Positions 1 through 11,579 of a DNA stretch of 64,000 bases are shown one piece after another. The stretch is from assembly GCA_949130495.1 (NCBI GenBank), contig OX422221.1:151199741-151263740 (forward strand), given 5' to 3'. The stretch comes from Sambucus nigra (taxonomy: Eukaryota; Streptophyta; Magnoliopsida; Dipsacales; Adoxaceae). How positions within the stretch are numbered: the first letter of the stretch is position 1; each line of letters starts with the position of its first letter. A model generated the notes under the pieces. That model did no database searches. It was not told the origin of the DNA and was given only the letters and a program-made list of their open reading frames with translations. Position numbers and translations under genes: made by a program.

Positions 1-59
1 GTGATAGCACTAAAGGGGTATGTATTCCAATAAATATTATTCACACCAATATTTATAAA

Positions 60-177
<118 letters not shown>

Positions 178-649
178 GAGCTAATTGAACCGGCTAACCC
201 GTGCCTAGCCTCCGCGATAGTAGCCCTTAATACCTGAGTCAAATTTCTCCACTCTTAATTTATTTAAGTACACATTAATTAATTTATAAAATGGTGTCAC
301 TCAACCAAAATACCCGAACTCACTCCCTTGGCCCGTATCCTAGCCTTTTAGAATTTATCACACAAATTCTCGTAAATAATTTTGACACACTTTTCCAATT
401 TAATATTACTTAATACCTATCTCTCAATATCCTAGGTATTAACCTCCCTTTGATTTTCCACTAATTAATCACTTTTAAACCACAAAGGAATCATAGGGCA
501 AATCACAGACACCAATTAATTCTTTTCGTCCTTACTGCCCACGATGAAATCCCAGGCCAATTCACAAACACCCATTAATCCTTTTAGCTCACAAAGAAAT
601 AACAGGACAATTCACAAAGAGAACAAACTACCAAGTTTTCCCAAACGTC

Positions 650-721
650 GTTCGAACCCGACCCGGGGTAATTTGAACGAGTGCCCATTGTTGTTCGAAC
701 GACATTCCTCGTCGTTCGAAC
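650..721. repeat. Cluster of three GTTCGAAC palindromes
   Basis: GTTCGAAC occurs at 650-657, 693-700 and 714-721, with a degenerate fourth copy (TTTGAACGA) between. Each is an 8-bp perfect palindrome, often set in CGTCGTTCGAACGAC. The role is unknown; comparable clusters occur in other LTRs of this window. Confidence 0.8.
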
Positions 722-1274
722 GACCCTTACATTTTCAGCGTCGTGTTCTTGTTCTCCAGAACCAACGTTTCTTCCATTTTTTTCACAAAAGTTTCACTAT
801 TCCAATTTAAAACTTCACCCAACCAAAGTTAATATATTTCACGATATCCATAAGGTTTCTAATCATCCTAGTTACCTCTAAACATCATCGATTCCCTTCA
901 AAATTCATAAATCTCTGAAGTGGTTTTTCATGGATTCTACTCAACAATTTACTACAATCCGAGTCCAACATCTGACTTAAACAACTATCAATATCTGGTT
1001 TCTCATATAAATCAGAGTTCTACAATATGGCACCATGTTACATCTGCAAATGGACCTTTAATTCTACATAAACCTCCCAATTCATAACTACCCCTTTCTA
1101 TGCAATAACCCACTCAAAACAAATTTGATTTACACCCACTATGATATGAATCGATTGTCATATATTTATATTGAAAAAAATTAAGCACTTTCTTATATTT
1201 ATTCGTAGTGTCTGAATCCGTTGGGTAGACGAAGATTTGATGAAGAACACACTCAATCCTCCTTAGTTTGAACG

Positions 1275-1305
<31 letters not shown>
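1275..1305. repeat. Homopolymer C21-G-A9
   Basis: C run at 1275-1295, then G and nine A. Confidence 0.95.
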
Positions 1306-1728
1306 TCTCCTTACTTTCGCCCTCTTTTCTTCAGTGCAAATCTAGAATTTTCTAATTGTGTTATGGTTGCCACTAATTCCTAATATTAGGATAAATAATG
1401 CTAATCCCGTTTTTAGGTTAATGGGAGAAGCCCAAATGTCCTGAACACCCACGTGTGTGCCTATTTATGGCTAAAAATGTCCCAAAATCGTAATTGCTAC
1501 CAACGGATACTCTTTTCTGACTATCTCAGCCTCTTCGAAATCGACTACGCACTTAGAATCATCATCCTAGTTATTCTATAAAATTCTCCTATTTCGACCT
1601 CAAAATGATACACACGTAAAATTTAAAAATCATTCGAACTAATTAAAAATCTAAATCTCCAAATTATATAAAATTCTATTTCACCAAAATAATTAAATTC
1701 CTTGTCCTTAGAATTACGGGGTGTTACA

Positions 1729-3045
1729 TTAAAGTGTTCTTTATCATGCTTGCATAGATTTGTTTGACTTTCATTTTCTTAATGGATTCTCTTTTTATAA
1801 GCCTCATCATACTCATGCATGAGCTCATTTAAACGTTAACTTCACATGTATAATTTAGCTTTGTAAGATGTTCTCCCATAAATTTTTACATCCACATGTT
1901 TGGTGACTAAGGAGGATTTGTTCATGTGAAAACCGTTTCCCGTGAGATTTATTTGAATTATATTGAAAATATATGAGGGTGCAAGGCAAAGGGCTACGAA
2001 AGGAGTAAATATCCTTTGCGTGAAATCCATTGTTGGCAAGAGCCTAAAAATTGTGGCATTGTAAAAGGTAGCCAATCCAACATAGTTTAGATTGATATGA
2101 TCATTGAAAAGAAAGAGAATAATTACTATTTATAAGGGAGCTGGGATAGAAATATCAACGGGTTTGCACAATGATAATAAATCCTAGTTAAGCTTATTTT
2201 GTCATGACACTATTGACTTGTAGAATCATCCAAAATCTAGGCTTGTATTAATTGTGCTTGTTAGTTCTTTGAGTTCACTTTATCTTGTCACATGAGTCAA
2301 GAACTATGTTTGATAAAGTTTTCCAATCAAATAGAATTCCTTGAACATGTTTAAGTGATTCGGTCCTAATTATTTTGTATCTAGTTCACACCCCTTCACT
2401 CCATTTACCACATGGTTATTTAGACACATTTATGCCATATGAGTGTGGAAAGATTGTCATGATTAGTGTCTTGTGTGTTGTTTACACCGATATATATGTG
2501 CTTGTGGTTCATTGATACCTTTATGTATATGTTTATATATGGGTTCATTTGGTTTAGAGTCTTTGTTTTGTCATTCAGTTGCCTCTTTTTTATCTCTTGT
2601 ATCACTATACACCATTGAATCATATACTTATTTTTCCATAATTATTATCCCTTGTTTTATTTAGGGGAAGAATTGAATTAATCGGGGAGAAATAGGTCAC
2701 TTTATGAATCTTAATCTTTGTTTATTCCTGAACAAAAAGGAGGAGAAAATTTTATCTAACTTAGTCTTTGGGAGATATAAATTAGGGGTAGATGTCTTTC
2801 TTACCTAGATATTGTTAGACAAAGGGTAAGGATTCAACTATGCAATTTTTATCATCATATACCCTATTCATTTGATGGTGTGTTCCATGCAACAAAGTTT
2901 TAAAGCAAGCAACGTTACTCAACATATGTGTCGGTCAAGCATTTGTATTTTTTATTTTGGGTTGGGATTGTGTCTTTTAGTTAGGCTTGACGAACCATCG
3001 GTTTATTAATTTTGGTTTTGTCTCTGTATAGACAAAGGGGATATT
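1729..3045 (+). mobile_element. Family A internal region, copy 1 (left-truncated)
   Basis: This is non-coding internal sequence of a plus-strand LTR element. It shares landmarks with five further copies: CTTAATGGATTCTCTTTTTA near 1780, ACTTTATCTTGTCACATGAG near 2276, an AAAAAGGAGGAGAAAATTTT purine block near 2735, and a final polypurine tract at about 3033-3045 just before an LTR. The left end is cut by the LTR ending at 1728. No gag or pol is detectable on either strand; only a 77-codon frame on the minus strand (1842-2075) recurs between copies. Confidence 0.75.
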
Positions 3046-4448
3046 TTTAAGAATAAATTTCCAATTATGTCAATTTGTAAGTGTTGGCTTAATGCCAGAC
3101 AAAAATCCTTGAGTCATAGGATAGAAGTTAGTTGTGACCTTTTAAGCCTATGACATTAATGTTGAAGACGTAGCTGCCAAGTCAAAGAAGATTACATCCT
3201 ATGTCGTGTTTCATGCCTTGCGTTCGTCTTAACAGTCCAAGAATCTCCCAGGTATGAATGATTGTATTATGTTGGGACTAGAAAATTTCTTATTAGGAGT
3301 TGGTATTTTTTTTAATTTTTTTAAATTCATACCATCTAAAGAGTTTTTTCTCGGACACCTTTTCATAAAACAAGTAATAACTAATTCAAAAAAATCAGAA
3401 AAACACGAAACTGACGGCCACACATTTGTATCGAAAATATATAACTTCCCAAGGGTCGTTAGATTGACTATGGTTGTCATTCGAACGACATAACAAAGTT
3501 GTTCGAAAGATACATAAAACTTGATTCCTTTTCGGTTTGCTGGCTTCTCGTTCCATATATCGTTCAAAAAGACTTTGATTGTTGTTTGAAAGACCGAAGT
3601 AGTTTTGTGAAAATTGAGAGTTTTAAAGCAGTTGTTTCATGTAACTCCCCACTACTTTATCCCGCCCATTTATGTAGTGAAGTCATGCATTTTTCCAGAG
3701 GACTTTTTCCCACTTCTAAAGAGAGAAATATTTAAGAAAAGACCCTTAATTTTTTCTTAAGCTTTAATTATTTAATCTTCAAAACAAAAATTAAGTTTAC
3801 ACTCAATTCATTTGTATGATCCTAGTTTCAACATTATATTTATTTGAGATCATTTTTGGCACCGAGTTTTATTCTCTACATAATAGAGATTGTCTCTTGT
3901 GGTGGATTCCGTGTCCATGGTTTACATACAATGGACTCCGTGTGTTTGACGATAGCATGGCTACATCAGCAGACTCCAAGACGTAGGTAATGTCCTACAT
4001 TGTCACTAGGTAGGGGTTGAAAGAACGAAGATCTTCAAGGCTTACGAGGGCGTCGATTCATTATGTAAGTATTTTGTCGAATCGTTTTGTAATTCTGTGC
4101 ATTATGAACTTGTGGAGGAACCGTCCGAGGTTTTTCCCATTCTGGGTTTTCCTCGTACATCTCGGCATTATTGTTGTGTTTATTTTATCTTGCAAATTCA
4201 TCTATATACATGCTTAGTTTTAACAAGATAATATTTGGTTTCACCACATAAATTATTTAAATGGTGCTTAACTAAATTGGGTAATTTTAGTTTACTTTAA
4301 TAAAAGTCTATATCTTTAATTTAGCAAAACTCATGTTTGTTTTAATTTGCATAATTTAAAACTTGAATTGAAGTATTGTTTTTAAGAAGTGAAAATTAAA
4401 ATAAAGAATTTCAAAAACTTGAGTATTTCAGGAACCTAGGTTCTAACA
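3046..4448 (+). mobile_element. Family A LTR (A1), the longest copy
   Basis: It begins TTTAAGAATAAATTTCC, matching TGTAAGAACAAATTTCC in the other copies with a mutated TG. It ends CCTAGGTTCTAACA. A polypurine tract (ACAAAGGGGATAT) lies directly upstream and a PBS two bases downstream, so this LTR sits between two internal regions. It has no coding frame. TTCGAA-type palindromes lie near 3480 and 3501. Confidence 0.8.
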
Positions 4449-5635
4449 AGTGGTATCAGAGCGGGTTTCACTAAAATATCGTGTGATCCTGATTTTTAAG
4501 AAATTTTAGGCTTCAATATGAAAAATATATCATTCTCGAAGTTTCTTGTTTTTGATGGTTCACGTATGCTTGCACATTACTCTTCTCTCGCTGTATTTTA
4601 TGAGTGATTTCTTGCATGTTTTACATACACTAGCTTTTGTACTTCACGATAGATGTTTTTGCTACTTGTACGTATTTTGAGTCTTTTATATTATATTTTT
4701 ATTGAGTCATATTTTAAAAAAATGTTTATCATTTGAGTTATCTTTATCTTAATTTTTGTTTTTAAAAATTGAAAACTCGAAACGATTTTTTTGTGTGTAT
4801 ATTAGTTTTACACATTCTATATGGAATATTCTTGTGTTTGAATCCTATATCACCTTCCATATCCTTGTGGCTAGAACTTTTGGTTATGAATTTCAATTCT
4901 TAAAGTTTTCTTTACCATGCTATCATGGATTAGTTTGACTTTGATTTGCTTAATGGATTCTCTTTTTATATGCCTCATCACACTCGTGCACGGGATCGTT
5001 TGAGCGTTAGCTTCGTACGTCTATTTGAGCTTTGTGAGATGTTCTCCCATAAATTTTCCCATTTACATGTTTTGTGACTAAGGAGGATTTGTGCATGTAA
5101 GAACCGTTTCCCGTGAGATTTAATTGAATTGTATAGAAAATAGATGAGGCTGCAAGGGAAAGGGCTACGAAAGGAGCAAATATCCTTTTGCGTGAATTAC
5201 ACCATTGCCAAGAGACTAAAAATGTTGCCAAGGCCAACATAGTTTAGTTTGGTGTGATCATTCAAAAGAACAAAAAATAATTATTATTTATGAGGGAGTT
5301 TGGATGGAAATATCAAAGGGTTTGAACAATGAGAATGAATGTTAGTTATGCTTATTTTTTCGTGATGTTATTGATTTGTAGAATCATCAAAATTCTAGGC
5401 TTGTGTGCATTGTGCTTTTCTATTCTTTGAGTTCACTTTATCTTGTCAGATGATGCTAAAAAGATTATGTGATTAATATTTTTATATACCCCATGCATTT
5501 AGGGGGAGACATCTTTCTTATGTAGATACTGTTAGAACAAGAGGCATGATTCAAATATGTAATTTATATTGTTATATACCCCATGTGTTTGATGTTTTGT
5601 ATAAGTGCCAAGTTTTTATCCATGCAGCAAAGAAG
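4449..5635 (+). mobile_element. Family A internal region, copy 2 (internally deleted)
   Basis: It starts at the PBS and carries the shared landmarks (CTTAATGGATTCTCTTTTTA near 4950; ACTTTATCTTGTCAGATGAT near 5430). A deletion joins about 5465 directly to the region near the 3' end. The next LTR is missing: near 5630 the sequence passes directly into another internal copy. It is non-coding apart from the recurrent minus-strand frame (5007-5240). Confidence 0.7.
4451..4462 (+). other. Primer binding site, initiator tRNA-Met type
   Basis: TGGTATCAGAGC two bases after the LTR end is the standard plant retroelement PBS, complementary to the 3' end of initiator tRNA-Met. It fixes the plus-strand orientation of family A. 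Confidence 0.9.
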
Positions 5636-6866
5636 ATTTTTTTTTGTATTTTAGTTTTACGATTTTTTTGCGCCATATCCTTGTGTTTGAATCTGATATC
5701 GCCTTCAATATAAATGTGTCTAGAACATTCGGTTAGGAATTTCAATTCTCAAAGTGTTCTTTATCATGGTTTCTTGTAGTAGCTTGAATTCAAGTTTCTT
5801 AATGGATTCTCTTTTGATATGCCTCCTCAAACTCATGCACTATCTCGTTTGAACGTTAACTTCGCATGAATATTTGACCTTTTTTAGATGTTCTCCCATC
5901 AATTTTTCCATCTATATGTTTTGTGACTAATGAGAATTTGTGCATGCAAGAACATTTACCCTTGATATTTATTTGAGTTGTATAGAGAATAGATGAGGGT
6001 GTAAGGGAAAGGGCGCAAATATCATTTGCCTGAAAGCCATAGTTGGCAAGATCCTAATAAGTGTGGCATTACAAAAAATATCCATGGCCAACATAGTGAA
6101 GTTTGATATGATCATTCGAAACAAAAAAATAATTATTATTTACGAGGGAGTTTGGATGGAAATATCAACGGGTTTTAGGATGACAATGAATCCTAGTTAT
6201 GCCTATTTTGTCATAACGCTATTGATTTTTAGAATCATCAAAATTTTAAGTTTGTGCGCATTGTGCTTGTTTGTTCTTTGAGTTCACTTTATCTTGTCAA
6301 ATGATGATAAAACTAAGTTTTGTAAAGTTTGCAATCAAATAGGACTCCTTTAACATGTATAAGTGATTGGGTCATAATTATTTTGTATATAGTTCACACC
6401 CCTTAGCTCTGTTTACCACATGGTTATTTAGACACATTAATGCTATATGAGTGTGGAAAGATTATCGTGCTTAGTGTATTTTCTAGTATTTATACCTATA
6501 TATATGTGCTTTTGCTTCGTAGATAACTTTATTTATATCAATATATAAGGCATCATTTGTTTTTAAGTCTTTGCTTTGTCATCTAGTTACTTCTTTATTG
6601 TCTCTTGTATCACTGTAAACCATTGTATGATATACTTACTTTTCCATTATAATTATCCCTTGTTTTATTTAGGGGAGAATTGAATTAATCAAGGAGAAAT
6701 TGGTTATTTTACGAATTTCAATCTTTATCTATTCCAGAAAAAAAAGGGGGAGAAAATGTTATCTAACTCGTTTAATTTGGGGAGATCTAACTTAGGGGGA
6801 TAAGTCTTTCTTATGTAGATATTGTTATAATATTGTTAGACAAATGGGGAGGATTCAATTGTGCAA
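5636..6866 (+). mobile_element. Family A internal region, copy 3
   Basis: It re-enters the internal sequence near the GTATTTTAGTTTTAC landmark and repeats the order of copy 2 up to a GACAAATGGGGAGGATTC purine block near 6840. It has neither its own PBS nor an LTR start. It contains a 72-codon plus frame (6063-6281) with no recognisable product. Confidence 0.7.
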
Positions 6867-6985
6867 TTATGCAATTTAATTTGCGTAATTTTGAACTTAA
6901 ATTGAAGTCTTGTTTTTATGTAGTGAAAATTAAAATTGTGAAAGTAATGTAAAACTTGAGTATTTCAGGAACCTGTGTTCCATGA
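6867..6985 (+). mobile_element. Family A LTR remnant (3' end only)
   Basis: About 119 bp match the last part of the A1 LTR (AACTTGAGTATTTCAGGAAC in both) and end TTCCATGA. A degenerate PBS, TGGTATTAGAGA, follows at 6988-6999. The left junction falls at a repeated GCAATT, suggesting a deletion across short homology that removed most of the LTR. Confidence 0.7.
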
Positions 6986-8453
6986 AGTGGTATTAGAGAG
7001 GATTACACTAAGATATCGTACGATCCTGATTTTTAAGGAATTTTAGGCTTTAATACGAAAAACCTATAATTTTTGAAGTTTCCAATTTTTTATGGTTCTC
7101 GCATGCTTGCACATAGCCCTTCTCTTGCTATATCTTATGGGTGATTGCTTGCATGTTTTACATACACTAGCATTAATACTCCATGATATATGTTTTTGAT
7201 AGTTGTATGCATTTTGAATCTTTGGTATTATATTTTTTTGAGTCATGTTTGAAAATAAAAAAATATTCGTTTATCATTTGAGTTATCTTTTTCTTAAATT
7301 TGTTTAAAAACTTGAAAACTCAAAAAGATTTTATTTAGTTTGTATTTTAGTCTTACACATTCTGTGTGGCATATCCTTGTGTTTGAATCCTATATCACCT
7401 TCTATATCTAAGTGTCTAGAACTTTTGGTTATGAATTTCAATGCTTAAAGTGTTCTTTATCATGCTTTCATGGAGTAGTTTGAGTTTTATTTTCTTAATG
7501 GATTCTCTTTTTATATGCCTCTACACACAGACACACGAGCTCGTTTGAACGTTAACTTCACATGTATATTTGATCTGTGTGAGATGTTCTTCAAACAGTT
7601 TGTACATCAACATATTTTTTGACTAACGAGGATTTATATGTGTAAGAATCGTTTCACGTGAGATTTATTTAAATTGTATAGAAAATAAATGAACCTTTTC
7701 CATCTACTGAATGAGCAAATATCCTTTGCGTGAATGCCACCATTGGCAAGAGCCTAAAAAATGTGTCATTATAAAAAGTAGCCAAGGCCAACATAGTTTA
7801 GTTTGATATGATCATTAAAAAAAGAAAATAATTATTATTTATGAGGGAGTTTGGATGGAAATATCAACAGGTTATGCTTACTTTGTCATGACACTATTGA
7901 TTTGTAGAATCATCAAAGCTCTAGGCTTATGTGTGTTGTGTTTGTTAGTTCTTTGAGTTCACTTTATCTTGTCACATGAGGCTAAAACTAAGTTTGATAA
8001 ATTTTTGCAATCAAATAGAACTCCTTAAACATGTTTAAGTGATAGGGTCATAAATCGTGTGTATCTAGTTAACACCCCTTCACTCCATTTACCACATGGT
8101 TATTTAGAAACATTTATGTTATATGAGTGTCTTGCGTGGTGTTTATGCCTATATATATGTGCTTGTGCTTCGTTGATACCTTTACTTATATCTCTATATA
8201 TAGCATCATTTGTTTTTGAGTCTTTGCTTTGTCATCTAGTTGCTTTTTAGTCATCTCTTGTATCATCAGATACCATTGCATGATATACTTATTTTTCCAT
8301 TATGATTATTCATTGTATTATATATGGGGAGAACTAAATTAATCGGGGAGAAATTGGTTATTTTATGAATCTTAATCCTTGTCTACTCTTGAACAAAAAG
8401 GGGGAGAAAATGTTATCTAACTCTTTTAATTTGGGGACATCTAACTTAGGGGG
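6986..8453 (+). mobile_element. Family A internal region, copy 4, left part
   Basis: It runs from the degenerate PBS through all shared landmarks to the purine block TCTAACTTAGGGGG, where the Tat element is inserted. It resumes at 24641 with the duplicated GGGGG. No coding capacity is seen. Confidence 0.75.
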
Positions 8454-9323
8454 TGATGATACTACCAAGTAATATACTAAGAGCTCAATCTAGAACAACC
8501 TTGAAGATAGAACAATGGTGAAATAATAGTAATAAGTTAAATGAAGAAGGAAATGAGGCAATGGAGATATGGGGACTATAAAGTAATTGGTTCGACCAGC
8601 TGGTCTACTCCACTGTGCAGGTGTGAGTGAACTTCACCATGAAAATCTCACTAATGGCCTTGTGCTTCAATTCGCCTAAATTTATTTCTCTACTGTGATT
8701 TCAATAGAGTATTGGCTAGGGTTTCAATATTGTGATTCTTTACATTATTAGTGAACCCAAGTATATAGTGCCTGGGAGTTGTAGTGTACCCCCAAGCATT
8801 TAATAAACATGTGTAGAATGTTCTAGCTAATGAGGTTAAGCCACATCTCTCTTTCACGTGTAGATCGGGATGATGAAATACTCCCTCACGTGTGAGGGAG
8901 ATCTGTTTATAATGATTTTTTTCACGTGGTATCTCCAACCCACGTGTACCCTTCTACGCGTTACCCAATTCATGCGCTCTGCTAGCTATCAACAATCGGC
9001 CTTTTGAGCCATGTCGAGTCCGAGTGTAGAATCCTTTGATAGTACAATAATCACTATGCGTGAGCTGTCTTCAATCATCCCTCGTCCTCTAGCGGGAGGA
9101 CGAGGATGAGACTACTTGAGTCATAATATCTCTAGTGTTAACTTTATTGGTTGTGTCCTGAGATGAGGATGAGATGAGGGTACTTCATGGACCTTGCCGG
9201 GGCCCGGGATGAAAACTATCATGTTGCATAATTTGGGCGAGTCATAACTTCTTTTATCTGACGATTTGGCATTGGTCGGCCTTGGCCAAATGAGTCCATT
9301 ATGTGGGTTATACTTGGTTTACA
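8454..9323 (-). mobile_element. 3' LTR of the Tat element
   Basis: It starts TGATGATACTACC and ends TACTTGGTTTACA on the plus strand. It aligns throughout with 23776-24640 but with many substitutions, so the insertion is old. In element orientation the preceding purine-rich stretch AAGGGCTAGGGGTGATT (9324-9340) is the likely polypurine tract. Confidence 0.88.
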
Positions 9324-9600
9324 AATCACCCCTAGCCCTTAGTCTTCCATGTGAATGGAAGGTTGAGGGATCAAGTGTTGTAAGGATAAAAATTTCCAAT
9401 TAAGTCCTTTGTAGTTTTGGCTCAATTTCGTACAAAAATGTTTGAGTCATAGGATAGATTATATTGATCATCCTTCAAGCCTATGACGTGTTTTTGAAGA
9501 CGTAGCGGCCAAGTGTATAAAGCTTCATCATTACCGAGTTTGTCTGTGCCTCATTTCTACGTCATCAACATGGTTCCATTTCTCTTAAGGTATGAATGCA

Positions 9601-9605
<5 letters not shown>

Positions 9606-9675
<70 letters not shown>
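9606..9675. repeat. (TA)n microsatellite
   Basis: About 35 TA units interrupt the A' LTR at a place where related LTRs have none. Confidence 0.97.
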
Positions 9676-9678
<3 letters not shown>

Positions 9679-9815
9679 AGCTTGGAACATTTTATAATGT
9701 GTGTACATTTATTTAAAACTGTTTTTTATTTTCAGAATGACTTTAATAAAACTTTAAAATAAGTTTATAGAGTTTCTGGGCTAAAAATCAAATTTTTTAA
9801 ACTTTCTCGGAGTTC

Positions 9816-10006
9816 GTTCGAAGTGTCATTTGAACGAGATTTTCATTCTAACCATAAGTCGTTCGAATGAGTTTGCCAATGAGTTCCCCATAAGGCCACT
9901 AGAATGCCGTTCGAAGTGTCGTTCGAATGAACATGATGTCCGAATGAGCTTCCAACGATATTTCTAACGAGTTCACACTATAACTTTGTTAGAAATCTCG
10001 TTCGAA
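9816..10006. repeat. Cluster of five GTTCGAA motifs in the A' LTR
   Basis: GTTCGAA occurs at 9816, 9861, 9909, 9921 and 10000, with decayed relatives (TTTGAACGAG, GTTCTAACGA, TCATTCGATCGAG) between. Function unknown. Confidence 0.75.
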
Positions 10007-11579
10007 TGATATTTCGTTCTAACGAAAAAGTCATTCGATCGAGATTTAGCGGGAACAAGTATTTGATAGTTTTGATCAGTTTTTCCCACTTTTTTCACTA
10101 CATTACCCCACTAACTTTTGACAGAATATCCAAGTGCGGGAACAAAAGTTTTTAACTTAACTTTTTAATATCCTACAACCTCTAAGAGAGTTTTTTGAGA
10201 GAGAAATCAAAAGAGAAAAAGTTCTTTGTTTAAGTGTTGTTGATTTTCAAGAAAAATGTTTTAAACACTTGTTTTACACCCATATTGTTTATCCAAGCTT
10301 CCATAGATATATTTGTACTTACTCGGAGTTTTGGCACCGATTTTTCGTCTTTACCGTTTGAAGAGACGTTTTAGGTTTGATTCTAAATCCCACAAAGAAT
10401 AAGAGGTTTGTGTTTATTTACCCACTTGGAGAAAGGCTCCTTGTTCGGGTAATGGTGACCATATAAAGTCCGATCGGTGGATTCTGATACTGCGGTGGAG
10501 CTCCGTGGTTATTCGCTAGGTGCAGGTGTCTACAAGAAGGAGCGTCTGGGATTGTGAAGGATCGAGTTAAGTGTTATAAGTCTGATGTCTTGTATTTGTA
10601 AATTTCGTACTTAGTGGATTTGAGGCTAGGGTCGTCCGAGGTTTTTTTCCCGTTGTGGGTTTTTTCCTCGTACATCGCGGCGTAGTAGTTTCATTGTTTA
10701 TTTTATCTTGCTATACTCTCCTAGAACGCATGCTTAGGTAATTCAAGATAAAATCGGTTTTAATCACTACATGTTTAATTTGGTGCAAAATTAAATATTT
10801 GGTAACTATACATGTGCCCTAGGGTATTGTGACCTAATGATGTACGCCTTGAAAGTTATGCACAATGATTATTGGTATTTGAATGGTTTTGAAACCCGTG
10901 TTCTCTTCTTTAATTCTTCTTCTTTGCGCACAAGTTATTTATCTCTCTAAAACTAGTCTCTCTGTCATCCAGTTTAAGAATTTTCAGGCGATATTTTAGG
11001 CTCTATTTGTTTTTTCACTCTTCTACTCCTTCCAGGTTATCTCCTCCATCCATCTTTTTCAAGATTTTGTCCCTTTGTAGTTAGTTTCAGCTCTTTAAAT
11101 TTTCTAGTGAGTTTCAAGGATTTTTTTACGGTCGAATAAGTGGTTTGGGTATTTTTGAGGCTGATATTCGAGGTTTTGGGACTAGAATATGAATTTTTGG
11201 TATATTAATCGCCCTTTCCCGATCCTCTTAGCCGCTTCTGACATCGCTGGAGCTTTTCTGGTCATATTCTCCAGTGGCATTCCAGCCATTGTTCCTAAAT
11301 GTTCTTGGGAAGAATGTTTCATTTCCTTATTTTTATCTTTAGGTCAACAGTGGTCAATACTTAAAGTGTTTAGGCCCTTTGTTTTAGCCAAGTTGAGCCT
11401 TGTCCACTTAATTGTTGAAAACCCTCAAAGAAACTAGCTGAACAATACCCAACACTTAGAGAGAGATTCTTTTAAGAGATACGTAGGGTTGATATCGGGG
11501 CCAACTCGTAGCATAAAGTCGGGGCCGACCTCACTCCTCCAATATTTACCATTCCCCTAAAGACCATCCGACCTCCTCC

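Larger units (their letters stand above)
9379..10800 (+). mobile_element. Family-A-like LTR (A') inside the Tat 3' region
   Basis: It starts TGTAAGGATAAAAATTTCC, close to the family A LTR start. It keeps the order of A1: GAGTCATAGGATAGA block, AAGACGTAGC block, palindrome zone, CGTCCGAGG with TCCTCGTACATC, then TTTATTTTATCTTGC. It differs enough to be another subfamily. The 3' end is uncertain (last clear match near 10790). I found no PBS after it and no convincing target duplication. It may be a solo LTR. Confidence 0.6.
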
